Source of the DNA: Pleurostoma richardsiae
Lineage: Eukaryota > Ascomycota > Sordariomycetes > Calosphaeriales > Pleurostomataceae
Direction: 5' to 3'
DNA: 64,000 nt
Assembly (NCBI GenBank): GCA_030052745.1
Contig: JANBVO010000002.1
Span: 620,001 to 684,000, forward strand
Positions 20,766 through 32,153 of the stretch are shown here, one piece after another. Each line of letters starts with the position of its first letter. The stretch's first letter is position 1. The translations under genes and the position numbers were made by a program. The notes beneath the pieces are model-generated. The model did not search any database, had not been told where the DNA came from, and saw only the letters and a list, made by a program, of their open reading frames with translations.

Positions 20766-21764
20766 ATATTGATGTGCAGACAGAGGGGGGGGGTTAGTTG
20801 AGCAGATGGAGAACCGGTAGAAAGGCAGGGAGGATAAAGAGAAATGAAGACCGAAATTTAAGTAAACGAGTAAATGATTAAGGAGGGGAACAATAGGACA
20901 ATCTCGTTTCCAATCAGTTTCACTACCTCTGTGGTTGGATAGGCCTCGTGAATCTTACGTCTTTCTTTCTAACGATCGTACATATGAGGAGGTGGTCCCG
21001 CATATGCAACCTGCAGGCTGTGCAGAGAGGGTTGGGGTCTGAGATAGTTGTCAAGTTTCTCTGTGGCTCTATCTAGCCTCGGGCCAAGCTCGATATTGCT
21101 TTGACCTTAACAAGCGAAGAACAACGGAGTCGAAGAATCTTCGAGGACCATGAGCCGCTCTCTGATTGCTATTCGATCCCGCTGTATAGGAATCTTCCAT
21201 CACTCTGTATCCCTTGTCCCTCGGCAAAGGAGTCCCGATAACAAGCCTTGCAACTCTGCTTCCTCGTCAAGAAAATCGTAGAAGGCTCCAGCTGAAACGC
21301 CAGGTCAACTTGCATAAGCTCCTCACCTCGACTTCGGCTGCATTCTAGCTCTAGTGTACTTCCGTTCCGCGTCTTTCCTCCATCATGTTGTGTAGCAATC
21401 TTCTTGAATCCAATTCGCGCGTGAAAATCAGAACCCCGTATTTTATGCAATAGCACGACGAGTTGGAACTCAACTCGGCGCTCGGCAAATGTCTGAATGT
21501 TGGTCGGCTGTTTTGTTGAACTTCACAGACCAATGACGGATGACTCGGCTAGGTGCCCAGCCAGACACACGTAGGTACTCGAGGAGGCCCAACGAAGCCC
21601 AAAAGTCTGGGGATGGCGTTGGGCTCTCAAGCTATTTAAAAATCGCTAAGATAGCCCGATGACTCTCGACTAATCCTCGGCCTCCCGAACGTCGGACACC
21701 AGTTGACCGACCTTCTAGCAGAGCTCTGAGTTAAACGTCAGGCAATTTGACATATTGTCCCCCA
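20766..21764. other. Intergenic upstream of the GTPase-lectin gene
   Basis: About 1 kb that separates the truncated oxidoreductase from the GTPase-lectin gene. Short minus-strand frames around 21169-21533 have no recognisable sequence. The right end must carry the promoter of the GTPase-lectin gene; a TATTTAAA-like sequence occurs near 21635, about 130 bases before the start codon. Confidence 0.5.
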
Positions 21765-24020
21765 ATGACTGGGAGAACTACCTACACTGTCGAGATCCTG
21801 AACTCCGGAGGCTCGGGCTCAGATCAAACGTACTATGTCTTCTCCGGGTCGCCCGAGATTTCGGGAAAGGTCCTTCCGCAAGCCGGTATCTCTCGAATCG
21901 TCTGTCAGGTTGTTGGTCCAATCGAGGATGGAGATCGTGAGAGGTTCACCTTCAGGGACCGCTTCTTCGGTTACATTGGCATGAGCTGTGTCGCCGACGG
22001 CAAAACAAGCGTCCAAGATGAAATATGGCGAGAGGTTAACCTTGGTAACGGCACAGACAACGGTGCGTGTCTAGATGCTCGCGTTTCTGAGAGCGGTGAT
22101 CTTTCGATACAAGTTTCTGCAGAGCAGAATTCTGCTCCCGGTTCATTCACGGTTCGATGCCGCAATCCAAAGCCCTCACCGCACAATGTGGTCGTCGGTC
22201 TGGCCTCCGAGTTTGATGGCAACATTGTTCCCGTTTCCGCTGTCCCCTACGAATACGGTGTCAGCTACACGATCAAGCCTAAGGATGCCATCTGCATTGT
22301 ACGGCATGAAGACATGATGCTTCGCCAGATTATGCCCTCCAACGTGTGTTCTTCAGGACAAAAGGTCGTCTTCCAAGGTTCTCAGATCCAGGCTCGAGTT
22401 GAAGATAAAAACGGTCGGCTCTCGGTTACCATGAGTGGACCTAGCTCGCCCGCGTCAGCGTAGGTACTGCCCTCTATTGATTCTTTCTGTATGGTTAGCC
22501 AACTGTTCAGGCGCAGAAGCACCTGTAGCACGGTCGGAAGCACCCAACCACGTACACTCCAGAAGCCTGTGGCCATTGCTGTCATGGGAATTACAGGCTC
22601 CGGCAAGAGTACTCTCATCGAGCAAGTCACTGGGCAGCATGTCCCCACCGGTGACGGAATCTTCTCGACAACCGTAGAGGTGGCAACCTACAAGACCACC
22701 ATAGATGGGAAGGACGTTTTGCTTGTTGACACGCCTGGCTTCGATGACTCGAGCAGGAACGAAGGAGAGATCCTAGAGAACATCACGGGCAAACTGGCGC
22801 AGATGTACTTGGACAGGATTCCAATCAGTGGTGTCATCTACGTGCACGACATCACGAACGAGAAGTTCACAGGCTCGGCTAGGCGATACCTGTCATTGTT
22901 TACTAGGATCGTAGGCCCAAACGCGCTACGGAACGTCACCCTCCTCACCACGAAGTGGGACCGCGACTCAAAGGACAATGGCATGCCGGAGAAGGGACGA
23001 AGGGAACAGATGTTCAGAGATAAGCCCTGGAAAGAACTGATCAAACATGGCGCGAGCATACGCAGAATCGGCCTGGCGGAGGGCCAAAACGCCTACGTGG
23101 ATATTGTCAGGAACGTGCTCAAGAATGTAGCAATGACTCTGCAAATCCAACAGGAGCTCGTTGAAGACAAATTGCCACTCAATGAGACAGCGGCTGGCAA
23201 GATGCTCGACGAGCAGATTCGAAAGGCGACAAAGGCAATCCGAGACGAGCTCTTGGACGTGGTGCAGCAATTGCAGTTGTCCAAAAATCAGCACAGTAAG
23301 GAAGTGGGAGAACTTCGCAAGAGCTTGGAAGACGAAAAGCAACGACTCTTCGGCGAACTCCAGAAGTCGGAGCAGAGCCGTAATGCCATGCAGCAGCAAT
23401 TCGAGGGTTTGAAAACCTCCGAGGAAAGCCGAGCGCAACAACTGCAACGAACGATCGACGAGCTCCGCCGGCAACAACAAGAGCAGCAGCAGCAGCAGGA
23501 ACAACAAGAAAGAATAATTGACGAACTACGCCGACAGCAAGCACAGCCGGCCCTACAGCCTGCCCCTGATCCCCCACCCAGCGTCCCAACAGTCTCAGCT
23601 CCTGCGTACGGCATCAGCGTCCACCACCGCAACAGTGCCCCCTCCCTCACCGTAATCGATAAAACAAGCTATGCTAACGGCTCTTGGACACAAATCTCCG
23701 ATGGGTATAAGTTTGTCATGCCATGGAGCGGAAACTCAGGCCTTTTGAGATTCCGCTCTTCCAACGGTGAGGAAGTTGGCGTCGCGGTAGGAGTCCACAA
23801 CTGGGTGCGTTGGTGCGACATCGTAACCGACTTCCGCTCTCGGGAGTCCTGCTATTCGCGCCATGCAAAGTATTACAATGGCTCAGACAGCAGGCATCAT
23901 GGTAAGCTATGGCAGCAAGCGGCTTCTTGCAGTGTGAGGTCGAGTAGGGGAAAGGCGGTGTCTATTTCCTACTATGTGGCGGATGGGAATGAGTTACATG
24001 CGACTCTCATGTATCACTAA
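21765..24020 (+). CDS. GTPase (GIMAP/AIG1-like) fused to a fungal fruit-body lectin domain, 734 aa
   Basis: The model joins exon 21765-22459 to exon 22511-24020 by a 51-base GTAGGT...CAG intron; the sum is exactly 735 codons. Residues 1-231 form a beta-rich, cysteine-containing domain starting MTGRTTYTVEILNSGGSG that I do not recognise. Residues about 248-450 are a P-loop GTPase: GITGSGKST (258-266), DTPGFDD (305-311) and TTKWD (378-382), in the order found in AIG1/GIMAP and related septin-like GTPases. Residues about 440-570 form a charged coiled coil with a glutamine-rich core. A proline-rich linker follows. The last ~137 residues match the fungal fruit-body lectin family (Agaricus ABL, Xerocomus XCL). 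GNSGLLRF, VGVHNWVRWCDIVT and AKYYNGS align with positions that, from memory, line the sugar sites there. No signal peptide, so cytosolic. If the intron is retained, the frame stops at 22461-22463 and a second ATG at 22491 opens the GTPase part. Role is inferred: sensing and defence or incompatibility. Confidence 0.8.
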
Positions 24021-25012
24021 GAGACAAGCATCACTTCTCAATTGTTTCCTCTCGTCCTGCCGAGGAACAATACAGCTTCACAAGTGTAGATTGTATTTGA
24101 TGATAACTTGATAGGCTAGACTCGGGGCGCAGTTCAGGGACACCGAAGGCTCTAGCCTAGAAGAACATCGTGCAAAAAAAGCGAGTACCCTTGACCCAGA
24201 GCGAAGTCTATAGTATGAAACGGTAATGCTGCTGCTGCGACTGCTGCTTCCGGTGTCGTCGGTTTCTTGTACCTGCCATCCCAGTGCGCATCATTGATAA
24301 CTTATCTCTTTCCAAACCTGGTCATGTCTTCTTAGCGATATGCTGAGAGTTGTTTTTGGCGGCGCTGACAACGACATCTCAACAAGAAAAAATGAGCCGC
24401 AGAGTAAGTGGGCACAGCTGTTCGCCGCCTAGGTCTTGTCATGTTAAGACAATGGCCCGGAGGAACTAGTCAGTCGTGGAGACGTCGGGACTTTCAGAGA
24501 AGTTGGGGACGACGCTACTCAACAATGGAGATTCTCTTTTTCGGCGATACATTCTAATTACGTCTCGAGAACATGAGCTGAAGGAACATTACCTTAGATC
24601 GCCCCCTCCTCGACGATCGTTGAGCCGGCAAGGAACCTAGCGACAGCAGGAGCGAGCGCAAAACAAGTGCGTCACCCTAGTATGTCACCCGTTACAGTAG
24701 GTAGTCATCGTCCTGAGTTGCTAGTCGAGAACTACGGCCTTCACCTCAATGCACAAGTAGCTCAAACACGGCGTAGAGCTGTCTTGGACTTTTTCCCCAG
24801 ACTAAGGTACTTAGAAATAGGGAAGAGAGCCTACAACTCTGAGGACAACCTTGTAGTTGGTACACAGCCCATCACACAAAACATGAGACTGTAGACCTAG
24901 AGGGAAGTGTGCTTTCTTTTCATCCCACACTATTCTACCTCTTATATCTATGAAAATCGTAAAGGGACAGGAAAGAGGTCAATAAAGATCGACGCGCCCA
25001 CGAGACAGGCCT

Positions 25013-25103
25013 GAGCGATAGCGCAGCAGCATTGTCGCCGGCGCATGCCTCGGTTTCCAACACGCCGTCCCAGCGATGGCGTAGTAGCACTTTCGCTGTC
25101 GAG
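25013..25103 (+). repeat. Direct repeat, copy A
   Basis: First of two 91-base copies 290 bases apart. The first ~27 bases (GAGCGATAGCGCAGCAGC and on) and the last ~33 bases (from CAGCGATGGCGTAG) are nearly the same in both copies and 58 bases apart in each. The middle is weaker, with several C/T and G/A differences. The two end blocks also resemble each other, so the unit may itself come from an older duplication. Confidence 0.7.
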
Positions 25104-25302
25104 TGGCGAAGACCTCGTCAGACAGCGTATCCAAACACGGATGGGGTATCACAAAAATGCAGTCAAAGCCAATAAAACAGAAACAAGCCGACGGATCACA
25201 TCCGTCTCTCCCCCAACGCTCCCTCGTTGCCTATTCTCCCTCCCTTTTTGTTTTTGGTGCGAGCTGGAAAAAAAAAAAAAAAAGCCAATCCCATGAAACG
25301 GC

Positions 25303-25393
25303 CAGCGATAGCGCAGCAGCATTGTCGCCAGCACATCTCGAGTCCCATACGCCTTTTCCCCAGCGATGGCGTAGAAGCACTGTCACTGTCGAG
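25303..25393 (+). repeat. Direct repeat, copy B
   Basis: Second copy of the 91-base unit, starting CAGCGATAGCGCAGCAGC. It begins 20 bases after a run of 16 A. The bases that follow it differ from those that follow copy A, so the homology ends at the unit border. Confidence 0.7.
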
Positions 25394-25750
25394 GAGTTCC
25401 AGCCTCTTGTCGTTATCTCCCGCCCGCACAACGCCTTGCGGACGGGTGGTAACATGTGCCTTTCCTCGAACGAAAAGGCATACGTAAACATTAGAATGGG
25501 ATGTAAATATGCGTTGAAGATCGAAGATGTAAAGTGGTGAAGGAATGACGTTGAATGCAAAGGTCGAGGAGTGTCGAGTCGTATAAGGTGGAGGTAGTAA
25601 ATGGCAGGTTGAGCTGCCCAAGCAGTCAACGCTGCCGAGAAGTGAAAGTTGCTCTGTTCGCAAGACACGGTCGAGTTGTTGAAGGTCGATATCCGTGATA
25701 TCACCGGGAGGTCACCGCTCCTCCTGGTACAAGGCCTTTAAAGAAGGGAA

Positions 25751-27632
25751 TTACTTTCGTGTCCACCACATCCGGCCGAGTCCACGCTGCTGCAGCTCTC
25801 TGCGGGCAGCGCCGTCCTGGAAGTCATCGGCGGGGTCAACCGTGGAGCTGCCGCTGCTCATGAGTTTGTGGCTCGGCTTATTGCCGAAGATCTTGAGCAG
25901 AAAGGTCATGGCGAAGCTGCTCACGATGCTGAGACAAAGAATTCCGATCATTGTCAGATTGCTCTTTCTAAACTGGTGCGGCCCCTTTGCGGCATCTTCA
26001 GGCCAGCCAGTGTAAAGTGCATAAGTCGTGGTGACGCTCCCCAAATTCCCAAGGCCGGACACGAGAGCAGCGGCAGCGGCGACGCCGACTTCGCCATGTC
26101 GCCGCTGGAAGATCTCGTTGGTCCAGGTCATGCAAATCGGGACAGTTGGCCCAAGCCCGAAGCCGACCATGAGGAGTCCGCCATACCGCGCCCAGCGATC
26201 GGAAAGGGCAAAGGTGGTTGTCAGGAGCCCAGCAATCTGGATGCAAACCGCTGCGGAGAAGAACAAGGCGCGATGACGGTGAAACCGGTCGGAGATCGGC
26301 GTGACAAGAAGGATCGCCGCGAAATCCATCTGGGAATAGCGTAAGCGTTGCCCCAGTCTTGCAAGACGGACATGATACTCACCAGCCAGATCGGCGCAAA
26401 CAGCAAGCTGATCTCCACGCCGCTGAAATTTGGATTGATGGAAGCGATGATGACATTGCCGTAGAGCTGGGTGCCAATGCCCACGCCGACGACGCCGAAG
26501 TACATCAGCACAAGCGGCCAGAGACGCCAGTCAATGAGAACATAACCGAGGTCCTTGAATGTCCAAGGTCGCGCGTGATAGACTCTCCGCAAGTCCTGGT
26601 AGTGAACCAGAGCGTCCTCCCCTTTCAGAACCTCCGGAGTAGCAGGGAGGAACTTCATGAAGCCATGCTTGACGCGCTTCTGACCAGGTGCGAGTGGTCG
26701 GTCTGGCAACCACCACAGAAGCACGAAACCAAGGATCACCGCCAACAGGCCGTAGATCAGGAACATCCACTGGAAGCCGACGAGACCGCCCAAGCCGTCC
26801 ATCTTCTGAAACCCAGCAGAGACAAGGCCGACGACGGCAGCGGATATTTGCGCGGCGGAGAAGTACATGCCGATCCGTTTGCCGGTTCTCGACGGTGGGT
26901 AGAAGAGCGTTAAGTAATAGGACATGCCTGGCCACATGCCTGCGATGACTACGCCGAGGAGGAATCGGAGCAGTCTTCTTCGGTCAGTAGACTCCTCACA
27001 CGAGAGGCGACGCTCTGGGCAGGATGGCTGGACCTACTTTACGCTCCATGCGGCTTTGACGGCGGTAAAGCAAGTTCCAATAACGCCGACAGCGAAGACA
27101 ATGCGCGCCATCCACACGCGAGGGCTGAGCCTGCTCATGACTAGATTGGAGGGGAAGTCGAAGATGACGTAGGAGACGTAGAACAGAGTCAGAGCCGTGG
27201 ATGTGTCCTTGGAGGTCAGATGAAGGACGCTCATCAGATCATGCCCGGAGGACTCGTTCATCGTCTGGGCGAGGCCGATATTGGAGCGGATCGCGGAGCA
27301 GAGGAAGTAGAGCACCCAAAATGCTGTTCCTCGTCAGGCAAGGGGCAAACAAGCTGCTGCCGGCAGCGATGGACATACCTGGAATGATGCGCAGGTCGAT
27401 TTTCCTTGATTCAGTCCATTGGTCAGCACCGCCGGCCACGAACTCGCCCATGGGGAATACTGGAATCAGATCAGGTGTACCTGTAGACCGCCTCTACCCT
27501 CTCGATCGGGTACTCGTCAACCTGCTGCTGTGCAGCCCCTTCCTCCTGGAGAGACAGGTCATTGGGACCCGTGTTGATCTCGGCCGCCAGTTTGTCATCT
27601 CCCACTTGGGATTCTGTGTGTGCCTGAGCCAT
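25751..27632 (-). CDS. MFS transporter of the allantoate permease/anion:cation symporter type, 545 aa
   Basis: Exons 27632-27481, 27404-27379 (26 bases), 27323-27038, 26977-26383 and 26329-25751 sum to 546 codons; all introns are GT-AG. The N-terminus is MAQAHTESQVGDDKLAAEIN, followed by the family hallmark RKIDLRIIPAFWVLYFLC. Helices with SRLSPRVWMARIV and GMWPGMSYYLTLFY are characteristic of the Dal5-like group, and a large central loop follows PDRPLAPGQKRVKHGF. Relatives import allantoate, nicotinate, pantothenate, biotin or other carboxylates with protons at the plasma membrane. Substrate cannot be told here. The gene is not next to a matching catabolic gene: on its right lies a 2.7 kb gene-free stretch, on its left the GTPase-lectin gene. 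Confidence 0.88.
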
Positions 27633-30314
27633 ACTTCGACCGGGAAGCAATGGAAGCGCGTGCTGCCAGTCTTTTCTGGTTGTGCGACCTTTGTCTCAAC
27701 TGCGGACGCTGATATCAAGGGAAGAACGCGGGGCTAGAGCAGAGAATGACAATTGGCAGCGAAAGTCTGTCCCTGACAGCCAGGAAAGGCGTTGATGAAG
27801 AATGGAAGGGGACGCCGAATGACGGGTGAAGGGAAAAGTTCACGGAAGGAAGCCCAAATCAGACGTACATATTATAGCGAAAAAGCTTTGAGAGCTGCAT
27901 CACCTACATCGGCGTTTACGTAAGACAGTAAAGGGACCATGTGTGACTCCCCAAGCAGTGAGGGCTCCATCTGGTTCAACAGAATTTGCTCAACGCTTGG
28001 GGCGGTCGGAGCCCTATTAGCATCCATTGTCAATAACTCTACTATGTAGTAAGCGGTTTCTAGGGCGCTACAGAAGCGGATTTAGCCAATATATAACCCC
28101 ACAGTCACACTACTAGTATCTGCCGAGCTGGGAGGACGCCGAGCTTGGGGGGTATCCCAGTGGGATAGCTGTTCTGGGTGAGTGCCTTCACGCTTGCGAC
28201 ACTCTCAGAAGCCAGGCAAGAAGAAGCGCGACGACCGGGCTGAGGACCTCGGGACGAGGATCGTAGAAATGAAGTCTCTGAGGCACTTCTCCCCCTACCT
28301 ACCGGCTCCCTGATTACGTTGTTTGCTGGCCAATATGACCGGGTACCCATTCGAATGCCAAACATGGGAGCTGGCGGTATCAGCAAGCATTTGATGCCTT
28401 GGGATGGGTACGCCTGAGGCGACAAGGTTGCAACTTCGGAAACATCAACCTCATATTTCTGGACACAATGCAGTGCTGCCTGGTTACGCTTCTTTACCCC
28501 CCAAATTCCCCGGTGTCGAGTCAAATCTTGTTTTTCTCCTCAAATCTGCGAGAAAACACATCGCCACTGCCTCTCGATGCGTCAATTGACCTGACACGCA
28601 TGTTCCCTGCCATCGGCGACCCGTTGCAAGGGCGTACACCGGTCCTAACAACTAATTCAAACTCTGTTTCTTCTCCCGGTGTGCTCGCGTCTCTAGAGCC
28701 TTCCTCCTCGTTTCGATGCCACGGTGGTATTAATTGCTCACGTCTTTGAATTGATTGTGATGTCCAAGGCGAGCGGTTCTGTCCCACCAACTTGTCGCGT
28801 TCTGCCAGGTCCTACATGAAGGCACCACAGCGCACCGGCGAACTAGGATTTCCGGACACTGATCTATGGATACCTCCTCACTATCAGAGCTACGGCCTAG
28901 CTCTGGGATGATGGGGAAGTCTAGTTACCGCCTCAGTCCGGTGCCGGAGATGATTTGCGAGCTGCCCGGCACTGACTCACTCAGCGTGATGCCACATTGA
29001 GCTGGCGCATGCTCGCGGTCGGGCTTATAGGCAGCGAGTGCGCTTTCTATTGCCTGGAGCTACCTTACCAAGGCCAGGCGCTCCGAAGGGGATACAAGTC
29101 TGCTGCTCGTCATTCATCCCTTGCCCCTGATGCCTCGAGGCCACGGGATGGTTCCCGCCAGCTCAGCAAGTCATATTGCCAGTGCAGAGTGATCATCAAT
29201 CGCACCTGTCCCCTCTAGCTGTTCCCTCTAGGTAGCCCCCGACAACAAGTACCAAGGATGGAGATTGGTTGTCCAGGCCTCTCAAGTGAAGGGTCACAAA
29301 CTAGATGTCAAAAGCGCCTGGAATCTCTTAGGTCTTTGGCTGAGACGCTCCTGGTCTCTGTTTGAGGCTTTGTCATTTAGTCGATATTTTTAGAGGAGCA
29401 GCTATAGGCATATGCTAGGACGTCACCAGCAAGTGCTACAGATAGCTCATCTCTAGCATGCACTCTGCGAGAAAGTCTGGACAAGGGACGTCTGTGAGGC
29501 CAGCACTCATCCGCAAGTGCGGGCGCAGGAGCTGACCGAGGAGAAGGAGAAGGGGTACCTTCAACCAGCTTATTTACACCCATGAAGATAGGCGAGGAGA
29601 CACCTGCTGCCATAAATTGGCGATGTGCTCCTTCGGGGTGCTCCTTTGGTTTTGGATTGTGTTGTGTGGTTGGAGCAAGCCTGCCTGATGCGGTCCTAGC
29701 TTGTGAGTCATGACTGCCTCACCTATCCTTGCCTCGGGTCCTGTCCAGTGGCATCTCGAGTCATCTGCCTGGCTCTTGAATTTGTACTAATAAAGCCAGC
29801 ATACCGCAGATTGAGAAAGGGCTCGTTTGAGGCTGCAGACCAAGCTGTCGTCCATGCGTGTTATCTCCAGTGTCTCACCGGATCACTCACCTTGTTGAAA
29901 GGTGAAGAAAAGTGGATATTGAGTACACTGCGAGTGAGTGGTCAGATGACCTCTCGCCGCCTTTTGGAGCGTGCGGCTGATTTCGCAGGTGATGACAAAG
30001 CAACTTCGCGTCTCCGTTGTGGCTTAGCCTGGCTGCCTGCTTCTTCGGCAAAATTCAGGCGCTCGTACCTGCGCTGCGCAGCCTTCCATCCCGACGCTCT
30101 CCTACGAGTCCTCCCTGCAATAAAGCTTTCTACCTTGTGGCCCTTGAGCTTTCCAGCTCTTCGATCTCATTTTTAAGTCAGCAGCGCGCCGACCCATCTT
30201 CCGTGCTCCGACACCCGGAGTACTGCAACGCGCCCTCCTTCCCTTAGTCCCCGCACACCCACCACCACAGTCTCACCTTCGATACGGCCAGCTCTTGCCG
30301 ACGAGCGTGACAAA
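27633..30314. other. Long intergenic stretch (2.7 kb) without a supported gene
   Basis: Between two divergent genes, so it must hold both promoters. Several frames of 80-157 codons exist (28105-28524 minus, 28399-28749 plus, 29703-30176 plus). None has a family motif or a credible splice partner. Its length is large for this gene-dense window and may hide a noncoding RNA or an unrecognised short gene. Confidence 0.5.
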
Positions 30315-31246
30315 ATGAGCATCGCCTATGAGCCGCGCGACTTCATGCACGGCGGCAACTATCCGCCGCTTGACGACCACGATCACACCTCCGATGCCGA
30401 CCGCTTTGTCGATCCAGGCTCTGTCGACCTCTCCGCTGTTGCCGCCGGCACCTATGCCCCAGAGCCCTCGACCTTCGCTGAAGAGGCTCGCCTTCAGCTC
30501 TCGCCTCTTGCTCCTCCTCCTAAGGATGATACTCCTCCGCCCGCTCTTGCTTCTACCCCGCAGCGCATCAAGCCCATTCCTAAACCCGATCGCGAAGTGA
30601 CGAAGACCCTCATGGGCAAATACTACTGCAACCACCCTGGCTGCGCCGAAGAGCAGAAGGAATTCAATCGCAAATGCGAGTGGAGGTAGGATGCTGTCCC
30701 CATCAGTTTTGCTCCAGCGCTTCTGGCTGACATCTCTCTCGCAGCAAGCACATGGACAAGCACGACCGACCTTACAAATGCACCGCCGAAGGCTGCGAGA
30801 AGCTCCCGGGTTTCACCTACTCGGGCGGTCTTTTGCGCCACGAGCGCGAGGTTCACGGCAAGCATGGTGGTCCGAAGAACCCCCTCCATTGCCCTCATCC
30901 CAACTGCAAGCGCCACTCCGGTAAGGGCTTCTCGCGCCAGGAGAATCTCAACGAGCACCTGCGCCGCGTCCACACTGGTAGCGGTGTCCCATCTGCTGGC
31001 GAGGAGACAGACGATGCCATCAGCGAGATCGCCCCGGTTACCGTTGCTGTCACGTCCCTGAAGCGCCCGGCACCTGATGATGAGCCCGACCAGCGCGAGG
31101 AGATCAAGCGCCTGCGCCGTGAGAACGAGGAGCTGCGTCGCCAGGTCGAGAACCAGACGCGCCAGACGGTCGTCATGATGAACCAGATCGCACAGCTGCA
31201 GGAGGCACTGGGACCACGCCTGGCCCCGACGGCTCAGATGCTTTGA
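30315..31246 (+). CDS. C2H2 zinc-finger protein with C-terminal coiled coil, 290 aa
   Basis: Exons 30315-30685 and 30745-31246 join to 291 codons. The N-terminal ~95 residues are acidic and proline-rich (APPPKDDTPPPA), suggesting disorder or an activation region. Three C2H2-type units follow: YYCNHPGCAEEQKEFNRKCEW-SKHMDKH, whose coding sequence is interrupted by the intron; YKCTAEGCEKLPGFTYSGG with LLRHEREVH; and HCPHPNCKRHSGKGFSRQE with NLNEHLRRVH. A leucine-containing coiled coil (EIKRLRRENEELRRQVEN) at about 240-270 could mediate dimer formation. This is a likely nuclear transcription factor. Fungal C2H2 proteins with irregular first fingers and this layout are common and mostly uncharacterised. 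The nearest genes give no hint of targets. Confidence 0.85.
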
Positions 31247-32153
31247 GCGACAGCTCGAGACCAGCAGCCATCCACTTTTCTGTCGTCGTCTAGATACATC
31301 CCACTTCATCTTCTGGCTTGGTGTTTTTATGGCTTTCACAATGATTCCCCCCCTCTGCGTGGCTTGGTGCGGGAGCACCTGAAGCCGTCGTTTCGGATTG
31401 CATGGATGCGGAGTTCAAGGTCGTGATTGTGGAAGGGACATTACTGTTTTGTTTGGCCTCGATAGGCGTTGCGGCACGGCGGCACGACGATCGGCCGACG
31501 AGACTAGGCGTATATGGAAGGGATATCCATCTGGTCGGATGACGGAGACATGACTCGATGTTAAGGATGATAAGATTCTTCACCATCTGGGCATGGCCTT
31601 CGTAGCTTTCTAAGATGTCCTATACCCCGCGATATTTCCCCCCTCGCTTGTAACATAGCACGCCGCGAAATGAACATGCACCTACAGCTGAAGCAGGCTA
31701 CTGCTCTCTCGTCAGAAATCACATTGCTCTTCTGGGCCTATGTCGCGTCTCTTGGGATCAAGGATGAAGGATGAGATATAAAGTAGTCGTAGCCCTGCAA
31801 CGACCACCAGACAGCATGATGTTGCAAAACTAGCAGACAAGCGAGATCCCCTCGCAGGATGTGCCTGCGATCCGTCCCGTAAACGCCTGTGACGCCACCT
31901 CTAGAAAGTGGATGCCCTATCAAAGCAACAAGCCATTCCATAACCGCATAAGGCCCCTTGGGGCTAGAAGCACCGCGTACACCCCCAGACCGACGTCAGC
32001 AGCCGCATCATTGAGCAACGGTCGTCGTCCTCGATTAGTCGGACACCAGACCCCCTCGTCAAAAAAAGACCTCAGAAGCCTTCACGAAGATCCCGTCATT
32101 CACAAACCACAGGCGACGCCTCCCTAACACTCCAAGGTCTGACCAGCCAGCCC
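31247..32153. other. Intergenic: two convergent 3' ends
   Basis: About 900 bases between the C2H2 gene and the FAR1-like gene. Short frames on both strands (for example 31290-31586 minus) show no features. Probably two 3' untranslated regions. Confidence 0.55.

Larger units (their letters stand above)
24021..25750. other. Intergenic with a degenerate direct repeat and poly-A tract
   Basis: About 1.7 kb without a supported gene. It contains the 91-base direct repeat pair listed separately and a run of 16 A at 25268-25283. Frames up to 157 codons on the minus strand (25231-25704) read through the poly-A tract as polyphenylalanine and are rejected as genes. Confidence 0.55.

Noticed and set aside
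23461-23520. CAG/CAA-rich tract, considered as a repeat element
   Set aside because: It encodes the glutamine-rich heart of the coiled coil in the GTPase-lectin protein and is in frame, so it is coding low complexity.
25196-25704. Overlapping minus-strand frames of 155-157 codons
   Set aside because: They translate the poly-A tract as a run of phenylalanine and cross the direct repeat; no sign of a real protein.
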